DNA of 64,000 nucleotides from Streptomyces antioxidans (GCF_000968685.2 NZ_LAKD02000040.1:1-64000); one strand, 5' to 3'; positions 35,350-44,701 are shown, counted from the stretch's first letter. The notes: generated by a model from the letters alone, not told the origin. Translations and numbers: made by a program.

Positions 35350-35370
35350 GATGTATCGACTCGATACATC
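35350..35370. promoter_or_regulatory. Likely PadR operator
   Basis: A perfect inverted repeat, GATGTATCGA and TCGATACATC around one central base, 41 nt upstream of padR. PadR-type operators contain ATGT and ACAT half-sites. It lies in the 357-nt gap between padR and the divergent penicillin-binding protein gene; the remainder of the gap holds the promoter below and a leader with no other obvious element. Confidence 0.85.
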
Positions 35371-35525
35371 AAGACGATAGAACCGTGCTCGGGGTGGGAC
35401 AAGAGGGACCACGGTGAAGGCCGTCACATCATCAATTCGAGACACTCAATCTGACGGTTATGGAGTGAAGGTGACGGCTGGGCGGGTTTTGACCGTGCGT
35501 ACTCTGTTCGCCATGCAGACCTATG

Positions 35526-35553
35526 GGAACCAAGTGACGCCGCGATGCGTCCT
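35526..35553 (+). promoter_or_regulatory. Candidate ECF (SigE-like) promoter for the PBP gene
   Basis: GGAACC and CGTCCT separated by 16 nt, resembling the cell-envelope sigma factor SigE consensus of S. coelicolor (GGAAC...CGTCT). The leader to the PBP start codon would be about 110 nt. The match is fair, not proven. Confidence 0.5.
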
Positions 35554-35666
35554 CGTCCCGGATGCAGTGCGTCCGGTTGCCTGGTGCGACCGGTTCGCAC
35601 ATTGGGGGGACCGGAAGCCATCTGCCGCTTTCAGGCGATAGCGCCTGCCCGAGGAGAAGTCGTTCC

Positions 35667-38324
35667 ATGAGCGAGCACCGTCGCAAGCCGCCGCAGCCCC
35701 AAGGTGGCGGACGAGCAGCGGCCCGGCGAGCCGGACAGCAGTCGTCCGGCCGCCGCGCAGCACCGACGCACAACGCCGCAGCCGGGTCGGGCGCCACCCC
35801 GCAGGGGGAAGAGCGTCCTTACGGGGGCCGCGCGGCGGCCCGCCGGGCCGCCCAGCGCAGCGGTGGCCGTAGACGAGGATCCGAGGCGAGCTCGGCCGGC
35901 GCGGGCCATGGCGGTCGCGGAGGCGGCCGGCGGGGGACCGGCGGCGGCCAGGGGGGCGATGGGCGCCCCGGCAAAAAGCGCTTCATCGACTATCCGCGGG
36001 GCGGGCGGTCGGGTTTCCGGCGCTGGATCCCGTCCTGGAGGCTGGTGACGGGGACCTTCATCTTCTTCTTCGCCGTGCTGGTCGGCGCCGTCGGCATAGG
36101 TCTGTGGCTGGTGGAGGTGCCGACCGCCCAGGCCGCGTCCCAGACCCAGAAGAACGTCTACTACTGGGCGAACGGCAAGCAGATGGTGGTCTCCGGCGGT
36201 GGTGACCTCAACCGTCAGATCGTCCCCCTCAGCAAGATCCCCAAGTCCATGCAGAACGCGGTGATCTCCGCGGAGAACGCCAGCTTCTACGAGGACAGCG
36301 GCGTCGACCCGATGGGTATCGCCCGCGCGGTCGTCAACATGGCGAAGGGTGGAGCGACCCAGAGTGGTTCGACCATCACCCAGCAGTTCGTGAAGAACAC
36401 CTACCTGGACCAGTCACAGACGCTCACGCGCAAGGTCAAGGAGCTGTTCATCTCCATAAAGGTGGGCGCGACCAAGGACAAGGACTACATCCTCGGGAGC
36501 TATCTGAACACCGCGTACTACGGGCGCGGTGCCTACGGCTGCCAGGCGGCCGCCCGCGCCTACTTCGACCAGGACTGCGCGAAGCTGACGCCCAGCCAGA
36601 GCGCCTTCCTGGCCGCGACGCTCAACGGCCCCAACCTCTACGACCCCAACGGCGGCTATGGCGCCGCCGCCACCAAGGAGGCCAACACCAAGCGCGCCAA
36701 GCAGCGCTGGGAGTGGACTCTGCGGCGTGAGGTCGCCACGCACAGGATGAGCAAGGCCGAGGCCCAGAAGTGGATCGGCAGAGACTTCCCGATGCCACAG
36801 GACCCCAAGGTGGCCACGAACAAGCAGGGCCAAATCGGCTACCTCACCGATCTCGCGGACAACTACATCGTCGCCAACACCGGCATCAACAAGTCACAGT
36901 TGGACAAGGGCGGCTATCAGATCCACACCACCTTCGACCAGAAGAAGATCGGTGAGCTGACCCGGGCGGTCGAGAAGGTCTCCAAGGAGAACATCAAGCC
37001 GAATGACCGCGCCGTGGACAAGCACGTCCAGTTCGGCGGCGCCTCGGTGGAGCCCAAGACGGGCAAGATCGTGGCCATCTACGGCGGCAAGAACGCCCTG
37101 GAGCACTACCGCAACAACGCCGACTACACCGGTGTTCAGGTGGGCTCGACCTTCAAGCCCTTCGTGATGGCCGCCGCGATGACCAATGGCGCCCGCGATC
37201 CGAAGGGCCAACGGGACCAACCCGATTCCGAACGCACCCGGGTCTCGCCGAGCAGTGTCTACAACGGCGACAACAAGGTGACCCTGCGGGACTACGACGG
37301 GACCGTCTGGCACGACAAGGACGGCAAGGAGTGGCACCAGCGGAACGACGGTGACGAGGACAAGGGCCCGATCAGCCTGCGCACCGCGATGCAGTATTCG
37401 GTGAACACCCCGTTCATCCAGCTGGGCATGGACGTCGGCACCGACAAGGTGCGGGACGCGGCCCTGAACGCGGGCCTCAGCAAGGAACAGCTGTCCTCGA
37501 TCACCCCGACGTTCTCGCTCGGCACCTCCGCACCCAGCGCCATCCGGCTCGCCGGGGCGTACGCCACCTTCGCGGCCAGCGGTCAGCAGGCCGATCCGTA
37601 CTCGGTGGAGCGGGTCGAGGACAAGAACGGCACCGTCTACGACCACAAGCAGGAAGCCGAGGTCAAGCGGGCGTTCGACTCGAACGTGGCGAACAACGTC
37701 ACCGACGTCCTGGAGAACGTGGTCCAGCACGGCACCGGTACCTCGGCCAAGATCGGCCGTCCGGTCGCGGGCAAGACCGGAACCACCGACGAGAACAAGT
37801 CGGCCTGGTTCTCCGGCTACACCCCGCAGCTGTCCACCGCGATCGGCATGTGGCGGGTGAACGACCAGGCCAAGAGCCAGAAGTTCCTGTCCATGCGCGG
37901 TGTGGGCGGCCAGCAGACGATCCACGGTGCGTCGTTCCCGGCGGAGATCTGGGCCGACTACATGCGCGGTGCCCTGAAGGGCGTGCCGGCCAAGGACTTC
38001 CCCGCGGCCACCCCGATCGGCGAGAAGGTCTTCGGCGAGGACGCGAGCCCGAGCCCGACCCCGACGACCGAGAAGCCGACCGAGTCCCCGTCGGAGACGC
38101 CTACGGAGACTCCGACGGAGTCCCCCTCGGAGACGCCGCCCGGCAGCCCGACCCCGACCGGTACCTGTGACCCGCTGGATCTGGACTGCAACGACAACGG
38201 CGGCAACCAGAACGGAGGCGCGGACGGCGGCCCGGGAGATCCGTCCACGACGCCGACGACGGAGGATCCGGGCGGCCCAGGCGGCCTGTTCGGCGGCCCG
38301 TCCGGGGCCCGCAGGGAGGAATAG
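35667..38324 (+). CDS. Class A penicillin-binding protein (transglycosylase/transpeptidase)
   Basis: 885 residues from ATG 35667 with GAGGAG upstream. A basic, Gly/Arg-rich cytoplasmic tail of ~125 residues leads to one membrane helix (126-149). The GT51 domain has the catalytic Glu203 in AENASFYED and QSGSTITQQ (232-240). The transpeptidase domain has STFK (494-497, nucleophile Ser494), SVN (578-580) and KTG (703-705). A Pro/Thr/Ser-rich outer tail of ~80 residues ends the protein. It polymerises and cross-links peptidoglycan. Divergent padR and an envelope-type promoter suggest stress control. Confidence 0.95.
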   Translation: MSEHRRKPPQPQGGGRAAARRAGQQSSGRRAAPTHNAAAGSGATPQGEERPYGGRAAARRAAQRSGGRRRGSEASSAGAGHGGRGGGRRGTGGGQGGDGRPGKKRFIDYPRGGRSGFRRWIPSWRLVTGTFIFFFAVLVGAVGIGLWLVEVPTAQAASQTQKNVYYWANGKQMVVSGGGDLNRQIVPLSKIPKSMQNAVISAENASFYEDSGVDPMGIARAVVNMAKGGATQSGSTITQQFVKNTYLDQSQTLTRKVKELFISIKVGATKDKDYILGSYLNTAYYGRGAYGCQAAARAYFDQDCAKLTPSQSAFLAATLNGPNLYDPNGGYGAAATKEANTKRAKQRWEWTLRREVATHRMSKAEAQKWIGRDFPMPQDPKVATNKQGQIGYLTDLADNYIVANTGINKSQLDKGGYQIHTTFDQKKIGELTRAVEKVSKENIKPNDRAVDKHVQFGGASVEPKTGKIVAIYGGKNALEHYRNNADYTGVQVGSTFKPFVMAAAMTNGARDPKGQRDQPDSERTRVSPSSVYNGDNKVTLRDYDGTVWHDKDGKEWHQRNDGDEDKGPISLRTAMQYSVNTPFIQLGMDVGTDKVRDAALNAGLSKEQLSSITPTFSLGTSAPSAIRLAGAYATFAASGQQADPYSVERVEDKNGTVYDHKQEAEVKRAFDSNVANNVTDVLENVVQHGTGTSAKIGRPVAGKTGTTDENKSAWFSGYTPQLSTAIGMWRVNDQAKSQKFLSMRGVGGQQTIHGASFPAEIWADYMRGALKGVPAKDFPAATPIGEKVFGEDASPSPTPTTEKPTESPSETPTETPTESPSETPPGSPTPTGTCDPLDLDCNDNGGNQNGGADGGPGDPSTTPTTEDPGGPGGLFGGPSGARREE

Positions 38325-38355
38325 CCCACCGTCCCGTACGACCGTTCACCCCTCA

Positions 38356-38393
38356 CCGGCCGCGCCGGAGCGAACCCGCTCCGGCGCGGCCGG
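38356..38393 (+). terminator. Terminator of the PBP gene
   Basis: Perfect 17-bp stem (CCGGCCGCGCCGGAGCG and its complement) with a 4-nt loop, 32 nt after the PBP stop. Confidence 0.92.
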
Positions 38394-38538
38394 CCCCGTT
38401 GCGGGCCTTGGACGGCCCTCTGCGCCTCTGGTACGCCTCGCCCCGGCTGGGTAGCCACCCGGGCGTCCGCGGCGCGCTCAGCGGCCGCTGGGGCGGTCCT
38501 GACTCCTCCTGCGGGGCCCGTGCGGCAGGATGGGGGCC

Positions 38539-40023
38539 ATGAGCGTGCGCGACGACCCACAGGCCCAGCCCGTACGGCCGACGGCCGAGGACCCGGTGGC
38601 CGCCGCCGGCAGCGAGCTGATCGGTGGGCCGACCGGGCGCCGGGCCCTGCTCGGCACGAGCTGGTGGACCCCGGTGCGGATCGTGGCGATCGTCGCCATC
38701 GGCATGTTCGCCCTGGGCATGGCGCAGAAGCTGCCGTGCTACGACGGCGGCTGGTTCTACGGGGCCACCGCCCAGTACACCCACGCCTGCTACTCCGACA
38801 TACCGCACCTCTACAACGGCCGCGGCTTCGCCCTCGACCTGGTTCCGTACTTCGACCGGATACCGGACAGCGTCTCGGGCGGGATGGAGTACCTGGAGTA
38901 CCCGGTCCTCACCGGCCTCTTCATGGAGGTCGCCTCCTGGATGACCCCGCACGGCGGCTCCATCCAGGACCGGGAGCAGATCTACTGGCTGGTCAACGCG
39001 GGCATGCTGATGGTCTGCACCGCGGTCATCGCGGTCTGTGTGGCCCGTACGCACCGCCGCCGTCCCTGGGACGCGCTGCTGGTCGCCCTGGCCCCGGCCT
39101 TCGCGCTCACGGCCACCATCAACTGGGACCTGTTCGCCGTCGCCCTTACGGCCGCCGCCATGCTGATGTGGTCCCGCAGCCGCCCGCTGGCCGCCGGTGT
39201 GCTGCTGGGCCTGGCGACGGCCGCCAAGCTCTACCCCGGGCTGCTGCTCGGTCCGCTGCTGCTGCTCTGCCTGCGGGCGGGCCGGCTGCGGACCTTCTGG
39301 ACGGCCGCGGGCGGAGCCCTGGCCGCCTGGCTCGTGGTGAACCTTCCCGTGATGGTCAGCACGCAGGGCGGTCCGCACATCCGCGACGGCTGGAAGATGT
39401 TCTACACCTTCAGCCAGGAGCGCCCCGTGGACTTCGGCTCCGTATGGCTGATCATCTCGCAGCGCACCGGGAACTCCCTGGAGGACGTCAACACCTACGG
39501 GACCGGTCTGATGGTCCTGGCCTGCCTCGGAGTGGCGGCGCTCGCCCTGTGCGCCCCGCGCCGTCCGCGCCTGGCCCAGCTGTCCTTCCTGATCGTCGCG
39601 GCGTTCGTGCTCACCAACAAGGTCTACTCACCGCAGTACGTGCTGTGGCTGATCCCGCTGGCCGCGCTGGCCAGGCCGCGCTGGCGGGACTTCCTGATCT
39701 GGCAGGCGTGCGAGGTCATGTACTTCCTGGGGATCTGGATGTACCTCGCGTACACGGGCAGCGGCGACCAGCACCGGGGACTGCCCGCGGAGGGCTATCA
39801 GCTGGCGATCGCCGTCCATCTGCTGGGGACGCTCTATCTGTGCGCCCTCATCGTCCGGGACGCGTTGGTGCCGGAGCGGGACCCGGTGCGCTGGGACGGG
39901 TCGGATGATCCAGGGGGAGGCGTGCTGGACCGTGCCCCCGACGCGTTCGTGCTCGGAGAGGCGCGGCGCGGGGCCCGCGCGGAGAGCGCGGCGCTGGTGG
40001 ACTGGGGCGTCCACCGGGAGTGA
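38539..40023 (+). CDS. GT87-type polytopic membrane glycosyltransferase
   Basis: 494 residues from ATG 38539; an ATG nine bases earlier has no room for a ribosome-binding site, while AGGA lies eight bases before this one. About ten membrane helices and an early loop with the motif MEYLEYPVLTGLFMEV, and NWDLFAVAL with a conserved Asp, as in GT87/DUF2029 mannosyltransferases that use polyprenyl-phosphate sugars. Likely an envelope glycan or lipoglycan glycosyltransferase; acceptor unknown. It is convergent with the alanine racemase-like gene. Confidence 0.82.
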   Translation: MSVRDDPQAQPVRPTAEDPVAAAGSELIGGPTGRRALLGTSWWTPVRIVAIVAIGMFALGMAQKLPCYDGGWFYGATAQYTHACYSDIPHLYNGRGFALDLVPYFDRIPDSVSGGMEYLEYPVLTGLFMEVASWMTPHGGSIQDREQIYWLVNAGMLMVCTAVIAVCVARTHRRRPWDALLVALAPAFALTATINWDLFAVALTAAAMLMWSRSRPLAAGVLLGLATAAKLYPGLLLGPLLLLCLRAGRLRTFWTAAGGALAAWLVVNLPVMVSTQGGPHIRDGWKMFYTFSQERPVDFGSVWLIISQRTGNSLEDVNTYGTGLMVLACLGVAALALCAPRRPRLAQLSFLIVAAFVLTNKVYSPQYVLWLIPLAALARPRWRDFLIWQACEVMYFLGIWMYLAYTGSGDQHRGLPAEGYQLAIAVHLLGTLYLCALIVRDALVPERDPVRWDGSDDPGGGVLDRAPDAFVLGEARRGARAESAALVDWGVHRE

Positions 40024-40074
40024 GCCCAGGACCGGAACCCCTCCCGGCGGTGCGGAGCCCCACCCGCTGCGGGC

Positions 40075-41106
40075 TCAGCGGTCGAGCAGCCGGTCGAACT
40101 GCGTCGTGGTGTGCCGCAGATGGGCCACCAGCTGATCCCCCACCTCGGGTGCCTGGACCTCACTGGGCACGAACAGGATGGACACCTGCATATGCGGCGG
40201 CTCGGCGAACCACCGCTGCTTGCCCGCCCACACGAACGGCGAGAGATTGCGGTTGACGGTCGCCAGACCGGCGCGGGCGACCCCCTTGGCGCGGGGCATC
40301 ACCCCGTGCAGCGCCTTGGGCGCCTCCAGACCGACGCCGTGCGAGGTGCCGCCCGCGACCACGACCAGATGGCCGTCGGAGGCGGCCTTCTGCTGGCGGT
40401 AGCCGAAGCGGTCACCCTTCGCGACCCGGGTGACGTCGAGCACCGAGCCCCGGTACTCCGTCGCGTCGTGGTCGCCCAGCCACAGCCGGGTGCCGATCCG
40501 CGCCCGGAAGCGGGTCTGCGGGAACTGCTGCTGGAGCCGGGCCAGTTCCTCGGCCTTGAGGTGGCTGACGAACATGGTGTGCAGCGGCAGCCGCGCCGCC
40601 CGCAGCCGGTCCATCCAGGCGATGACCTCCTCGACCGCGTCCAGGCCGTCGGTGCGGTCGAGCGGGAGGTGGATGGCGAACCCCTCCAGCCGGACGTTCT
40701 CTATCGCGGCGTGCAGCTTGGGCAGGTCCTCCTCGGTGACGCCGTGCCGCTTCATGCTGCTCATGACCTCGATGACCACGCGCGCGTTCACCAGGCCGTA
40801 GACGCCGTCGACCGACGAGACCGAACGGATCACCCGGTCCGGCAGCGGCACCGGCTCCTCACCGCGGCGGAAGGGGGTGAGCACGAGCAGGTCACCGCTG
40901 AAGAAGTCCTTCATCCGGGCGGCCTCGTACGTGGTTCCGACCGCGAGGATGTCGCTGCCGAAGCGGGCGGCTTCCTCGGCCAGCCGCTCATGGCCGAAGC
41001 CGTAGCCGTTGCCTTTGCAGACCGGGACTATCCCCGGGAACTGCTGGATCACCGTTTGCTGATGCGCCCGCCAGCGAGCGGTGTCGACGTAGAGGGTGAG
41101 CGCCAT
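40075..41106 (-). CDS. Alanine racemase-like PLP protein (fold type III)
   Basis: 343 residues. The PLP lysine is in VCKGNGYGFG (Lys31), the N-terminal alanine racemase domain. The protein is shorter than typical Alr (about 370-390), and the C-terminal beta domain, which carries the catalytic tyrosine, is diverged (WLGDHDATEYRGSVLDVTRV). It is conserved next to femX in Streptomyces and may supply or modify D-amino acids for peptidoglycan or have another PLP role. Racemase activity is inferred from family only. Confidence 0.8.
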   Translation of the reverse strand: MALTLYVDTARWRAHQQTVIQQFPGIVPVCKGNGYGFGHERLAEEAARFGSDILAVGTTYEAARMKDFFSGDLLVLTPFRRGEEPVPLPDRVIRSVSSVDGVYGLVNARVVIEVMSSMKRHGVTEEDLPKLHAAIENVRLEGFAIHLPLDRTDGLDAVEEVIAWMDRLRAARLPLHTMFVSHLKAEELARLQQQFPQTRFRARIGTRLWLGDHDATEYRGSVLDVTRVAKGDRFGYRQQKAASDGHLVVVAGGTSHGVGLEAPKALHGVMPRAKGVARAGLATVNRNLSPFVWAGKQRWFAEPPHMQVSILFVPSEVQAPEVGDQLVAHLRHTTTQFDRLLDR

Positions 41107-41172
41107 TGACCGGTCACGGAACCTTTCTCGTAGCCGCGGTGTATTGGAGGTATGGGAAACAGCGGATCGTGG

Positions 41173-42291
41173 TCAGCGGCGCGACATGTAGATGTCGAGC
41201 GCCTTGTGCAGGAACTTGTTGAGCGGGAAGTCCCACTCGCCGAGGTATTCGGCAGCCTGCCCGCCGGTGCCCACCTTGAACTGGATCAGGCCGAAGAGAT
41301 GATCCGTCTCATCGAGGGAGTCGCTGATGCCGCGCAGGTCATAGACGGTCGCGCCCAGTGCGTAGGCGTCGCGGAGCATCCGCCACTGCATCGCGTTCGA
41401 GGGCCGGACCTCGCGCTTGTGGTTGGCGGAGGCGCCGTAGGAGTACCAGACATGGCCGCCGACGATCAGCATCGTGGCGGCGGCCACGGCCTCGTTCTCG
41501 TGCATCGCGAAGTACAGCCGCATCCGGTTGGGGTCCTCGGTGTTGAGGGCCGTCCACATGCGCTGGAAGTAGCTGAGCGGCCGCGGCCGGAAGTGGTCGC
41601 GCTCCGCGGTGATCTCATAGAGCCGCTGCCACTCGGCGAGATGCTCGTAGCCGCCCTGGACGACCTCGACACCGGCCTTCTCGGCCTTCTTGATGTTGCG
41701 GCGCCACAGCTGGTTGAAGCCCTTGTGGACATCCTCCAGGGAGCGGTTCTCCAGCGGCACCTGGAAGACATACCGGGGCTGGACGTCACCGAAGCCGGCC
41801 CCGCCGTCCTCGCCCTGCTGCCAGCCCATCCGCCGCAGCCGCTCGGCCACCTCGAAGGCGCGCGGCTCGATGAAGGTGGCCTCGATATCGCGCAGCCGCT
41901 TGACGTCGGGGCTCTGGATGCCGGACTTGATCGCGGCGGAATCCCAGCGGCGGATGACGACCGGCGGGCCCATCTTCACGGAGAAGGCGCCCTGCTGCTT
42001 CAGATGCGCGAGCATCGGGCGCAGCCAGTCCTCCAGATTGGGGGCGTACCAGTTGATGACCGGGCCCTCGGGGAGATAGGCGAGATAGCGCTTGATCTTG
42101 GGCAGCTGGCGGTAGAGGACGAGACCGGCGCCGACGAGCTGACCCGTGGCGTCGAACCAGCCGAGGTTCTCCGAGCGCCACTCCGACTTGACGTCAGCCC
42201 ATGCAGGCACCTGCATGTGGCTTGCCGCCGACAGGCTCTGGATGTACGCCAGATGCTGCTCTCGGCTGATCGTCCTCAGGGTCAGGCTCAT
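41173..42291 (-). CDS. femX: FemX, peptidoglycan interpeptide glycyltransferase
   Basis: 372 residues, FemABX fold with two GNAT-like domains. Segments LPEGPVINWY, RRNIKKAEKAGVEVVQG and GAFSVKMGPPV mark the family. In S. coelicolor FemX attaches the glycine of the interpeptide bridge using glycyl-tRNA, which fits LL-diaminopimelate-type peptidoglycan. It precedes the alanine racemase-like gene by 66 nt on the same strand, so cotranscription is likely. Confidence 0.92.
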   Translation of the reverse strand: MSLTLRTISREQHLAYIQSLSAASHMQVPAWADVKSEWRSENLGWFDATGQLVGAGLVLYRQLPKIKRYLAYLPEGPVINWYAPNLEDWLRPMLAHLKQQGAFSVKMGPPVVIRRWDSAAIKSGIQSPDVKRLRDIEATFIEPRAFEVAERLRRMGWQQGEDGGAGFGDVQPRYVFQVPLENRSLEDVHKGFNQLWRRNIKKAEKAGVEVVQGGYEHLAEWQRLYEITAERDHFRPRPLSYFQRMWTALNTEDPNRMRLYFAMHENEAVAAATMLIVGGHVWYSYGASANHKREVRPSNAMQWRMLRDAYALGATVYDLRGISDSLDETDHLFGLIQFKVGTGGQAAEYLGEWDFPLNKFLHKALDIYMSRR

Positions 42292-42408
42292 GTGGGGCGC
42301 TCCTCGGCAGGTTTGTCCCCAGGGTCGGGGCTCCGGCTCTCGCGCCGAAGCCTACTGCGACCGGGACACACCCCGTTCGGGCCCGGGGAGAACCGGGCTC
42401 CGCGCGGC

Positions 42409-42726
42409 TCAGCCCAGCACGCCGCCGAAGAGCCCTCCATGTGCCATGCCCAGATAGAAGCCGACCCCGGCGGCACCGAGCCCGATGATCAGCAGGAACC
42501 GCTCACCGGTGGTCACGGACCTCAGTTGGCCCCAGGCACCGCTGATCATCCCGATCAGCCCGACCCACGAGCTGACCAGGTGGAGGTGAGGGAAATGAGC
42601 CGTGACAAAGGCGATCACGCCGATCACCACGGTCACCACGGCGACCGTGTTCTCTACGGGATGCGACTTGCCGTCGGTGTCCAGGAAGCTGAGCAAGCCG
42701 TGGTGGGATCGTGCTGCCTGTGCCAT
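42409..42726 (-). CDS. Small membrane protein of unknown function
   Basis: 105 residues with three hydrophobic stretches: VAVVTVVIGVIAFVTAHFP, SSWVGLIGMISGAWG and FLLIIGLGAAGVGFYLGMA. It is conserved next to rpsF in Streptomyces. Function unknown. The start ATG at 42726 lies downstream of a GAGGTG-like site. Confidence 0.75.
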   Translation of the reverse strand: MAQAARSHHGLLSFLDTDGKSHPVENTVAVVTVVIGVIAFVTAHFPHLHLVSSWVGLIGMISGAWGQLRSVTTGERFLLIIGLGAAGVGFYLGMAHGGLFGGVLG

Positions 42727-42908
42727 GGGGCACCTCCAGGTAGGCCCATAGAGCAGGGCGGCGAACTGTTACGCCGCTCACACCCGATGTGTACAGATTG
42801 CGGGCCAAGACGCCCGGATTTCAAGCGGGCGGCCGGTGCCGGGTACTGTGTACCGTCCGCGGTGGTGTCTGTACCGACGCCGAAGCGGATACGCATCACG
42901 ACCCTCCT

Positions 42909-42949
42909 GCCACGGAACGACCGTGGCCGCTGAGTCCAAAGGAGGTGGG
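42909..42949 (+). promoter_or_regulatory. Candidate S6:S18 autoregulatory leader of rpsF
   Basis: GCCACGG/CCGTGGC hairpin with loop AACGA (42909-42927), followed directly by the AAAGGAGGTGGG ribosome-binding site of rpsF. In several bacteria the S6:S18 complex binds a hairpin at this position and represses its own operon. The hairpin and spacing fit; the full consensus was not checked. Confidence 0.4.
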
Positions 42950-42955
42950 TTCCAC

Positions 42956-43246
42956 ATGCGTCACTACGAGGTGATGGTCATCCTCGACCCCGATCTCGAG
43001 GAGCGCGCTGTCTCCCCGCTGATCGAGAACTTCCTCTCCGTTGTCCGTGAGGGCGACGGCAAGGTTGAGAAGGTCGACACCTGGGGCCGTCGTCGTCTCT
43101 CGTACGAGATCAAGAAGAAGCCCGAGGGCATCTACTCGGTCATCGACCTGCAGGCCGAGCCCGCGGTCGTCAAGGAGCTCGACCGCCAGCTGAACCTGAA
43201 CGAGTCGGTCCTCCGGACCAAGGTCCTCCGTCCCGAGACCCACTGA
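42956..43246 (+). CDS. rpsF: Small-subunit ribosomal protein S6 (bS6)
   Basis: 96 residues from ATG 42956, preceded by a perfect ribosome-binding site. MRHYEVMVILDPDLEE and WGRRRLSYEIKKKPEGIYS are family signatures. First gene of rpsF-ssb-rpsR-rplI. Confidence 0.97.
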   Translation: MRHYEVMVILDPDLEERAVSPLIENFLSVVREGDGKVEKVDTWGRRRLSYEIKKKPEGIYSVIDLQAEPAVVKELDRQLNLNESVLRTKVLRPETH

Positions 43247-43329
43247 CCGCGTAAGCGTTCAGCGGTCATCGGGGCCGAATCGCAACGAGTAGCAAGCAGC
43301 CCAGCAGTACCCGCCGAGAGGTTCCCCCA

Positions 43330-43914
43330 ATGGCAGGCGAGACCGTCATCACGGTCGTCGGCAATCTCGTCGATGACCCCGAGCTGCGTTTCACCCCGTC
43401 CGGTGCGGCGGTCGCGAAGTTCCGCGTCGCGTCCACTCCCCGTACCTTCGACCGGCAGACCAACGAGTGGAAGGACGGCGAGAGCCTCTTCCTCACGTGC
43501 TCGGTGTGGCGGCAGGCCGCGGAGAACGTGGCCGAGTCCCTTCAGCGCGGCATGCGCGTCATCGTGCAGGGCCGTCTGAAGCAGCGGTCCTATGAGGACC
43601 GCGAGGGGATCAAGCGCACGGTCTATGAGCTGGATGTCGACGAGGTCGGCGCCAGCCTGCGCAACGCCACAGCCAAGGTCACCAAGACCACCGGTCGCGG
43701 TGGTCAGGGTGGTTACGGCGGCGGTGGCGGCGGTGGCCAGGGCGGCGGCTGGGGCGGCGGCCCCAGCGGCGGCGGCCAGCAGCAGGGCGGCGGCGCTCCG
43801 GCCGACGACCCGTGGGCGACCGGCGCTCCGGCCGGTGGCCAGGGCGGCGGTGGTGGTGGCTGGGGCGGCGGCTCCGGCAACTCCGGGGGCTACTCGGACG
43901 AGCCGCCCTTCTAG
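43330..43914 (+). CDS. ssb: Single-stranded DNA-binding protein
   Basis: 194 residues: OB-fold (1-~115; GETVITVVGNLVDDPELRF), a long Gly/Gln-rich linker and the acidic tip DEPPF that recruits partner proteins such as RecO and DNA polymerase. It coats ssDNA during replication and repair. A parS follows it. Confidence 0.97.
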   Translation: MAGETVITVVGNLVDDPELRFTPSGAAVAKFRVASTPRTFDRQTNEWKDGESLFLTCSVWRQAAENVAESLQRGMRVIVQGRLKQRSYEDREGIKRTVYELDVDEVGASLRNATAKVTKTTGRGGQGGYGGGGGGGQGGGWGGGPSGGGQQQGGGAPADDPWATGAPAGGQGGGGGGWGGGSGNSGGYSDEPPF

Positions 43915-43926
43915 ACCCGAGGCGTT

Positions 43927-43940
43927 GTTTCACGTGAAAC
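43927..43940. promoter_or_regulatory. parS: parS site between ssb and rpsR
   Basis: Perfect GTTTCACGTGAAAC in the short ssb-rpsR gap, 33 kb from oriC, the most distant parS in the window. Confidence 0.95.
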
Positions 43941-43999
43941 AGCGCGCGGTCTGGTCAGGGCGACCAGCACACACTTCTTGATCACACTGGAGAGAGACA

Positions 44000-44236
44000 A
44001 TGGCGAAGCCGCCTGCTCGCAAGCCTAAGAAGAAGGTTTGCGTGTTCTGCAAGGAGAAGATCTCCTACGTCGACTACAAGGACACGAACCTGCTGCGGAA
44101 GTTCATCTCCGACCGCGGCAAGATCCGTGCCCGCCGGGTCACCGGCAACTGCACCCAGCACCAGCGTGACGTCGCCACGGCCGTGAAGAACAGCCGTGAG
44201 ATGGCGCTGCTGCCCTACACCTCCACCGCGCGATAA
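44000..44236 (+). CDS. rpsR: Small-subunit ribosomal protein S18 (bS18)
   Basis: 78 residues; CVFCKEKISYVDYKD and LLRKFISDRGKIRARRVTG are S18 signatures. The CxxC pair near the N-terminus marks the zinc-binding C+ form of S18; bacteria often encode a second C- form elsewhere. Confidence 0.97.
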   Translation: MAKPPARKPKKKVCVFCKEKISYVDYKDTNLLRKFISDRGKIRARRVTGNCTQHQRDVATAVKNSREMALLPYTSTAR

Positions 44237-44254
44237 GGGAAGGGTGACTGACTC

Positions 44255-44701
44255 ATGAAGATCATCCTCACCCACGAGGTCTCCGGCCTCGGCACCGCCG
44301 GTGATGTCGTGGACGTCAAGGACGGTTACGCCCGTAACTATCTGGTCCCGCGTGGTCTGGCGCTTCGCTGGACCAAGGGCGGCGAGAAGGACGTCGAGCA
44401 GATCCGCCGCGGTCGTCGCATCCGCGAGATCGCCACGATCGAGCAGGCCAATGAGGTCAAGGCTCAGCTCGAGAGCGTCAAGGTGCGTCTGAAGACCCGT
44501 GCCGGCGATGCTGGTCGGCTGTTCGGCTCTGTCACCCCGGCCGACATCGCTTCGGCGATCAAGGACGCGGGTGGCCCGGATGTCGACAAGCGCCGCATCG
44601 AGGTGCAGGCCCCGATCAAGACCCTGGGCGCGCATCAGGTCTCGGTCCGTCTGCACGCCGAGGTTGCCGCCAAGGTCGGCGTCGAGGTCGTCGCCGCCTG
44701 A
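44255..44701 (+). CDS. rplI: Large-subunit ribosomal protein L9 (bL9)
   Basis: 148 residues; MKIILTHEVSGLGTAGDVVDVKDGYARNYLVPRG begins the protein (given here by MKIILTHEV and DGYARNYLVPRG, the family signature). The long central helix joins the N and C domains. Last gene of the rpsF operon, followed by a terminator. Confidence 0.97.
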   Translation: MKIILTHEVSGLGTAGDVVDVKDGYARNYLVPRGLALRWTKGGEKDVEQIRRGRRIREIATIEQANEVKAQLESVKVRLKTRAGDAGRLFGSVTPADIASAIKDAGGPDVDKRRIEVQAPIKTLGAHQVSVRLHAEVAAKVGVEVVAA

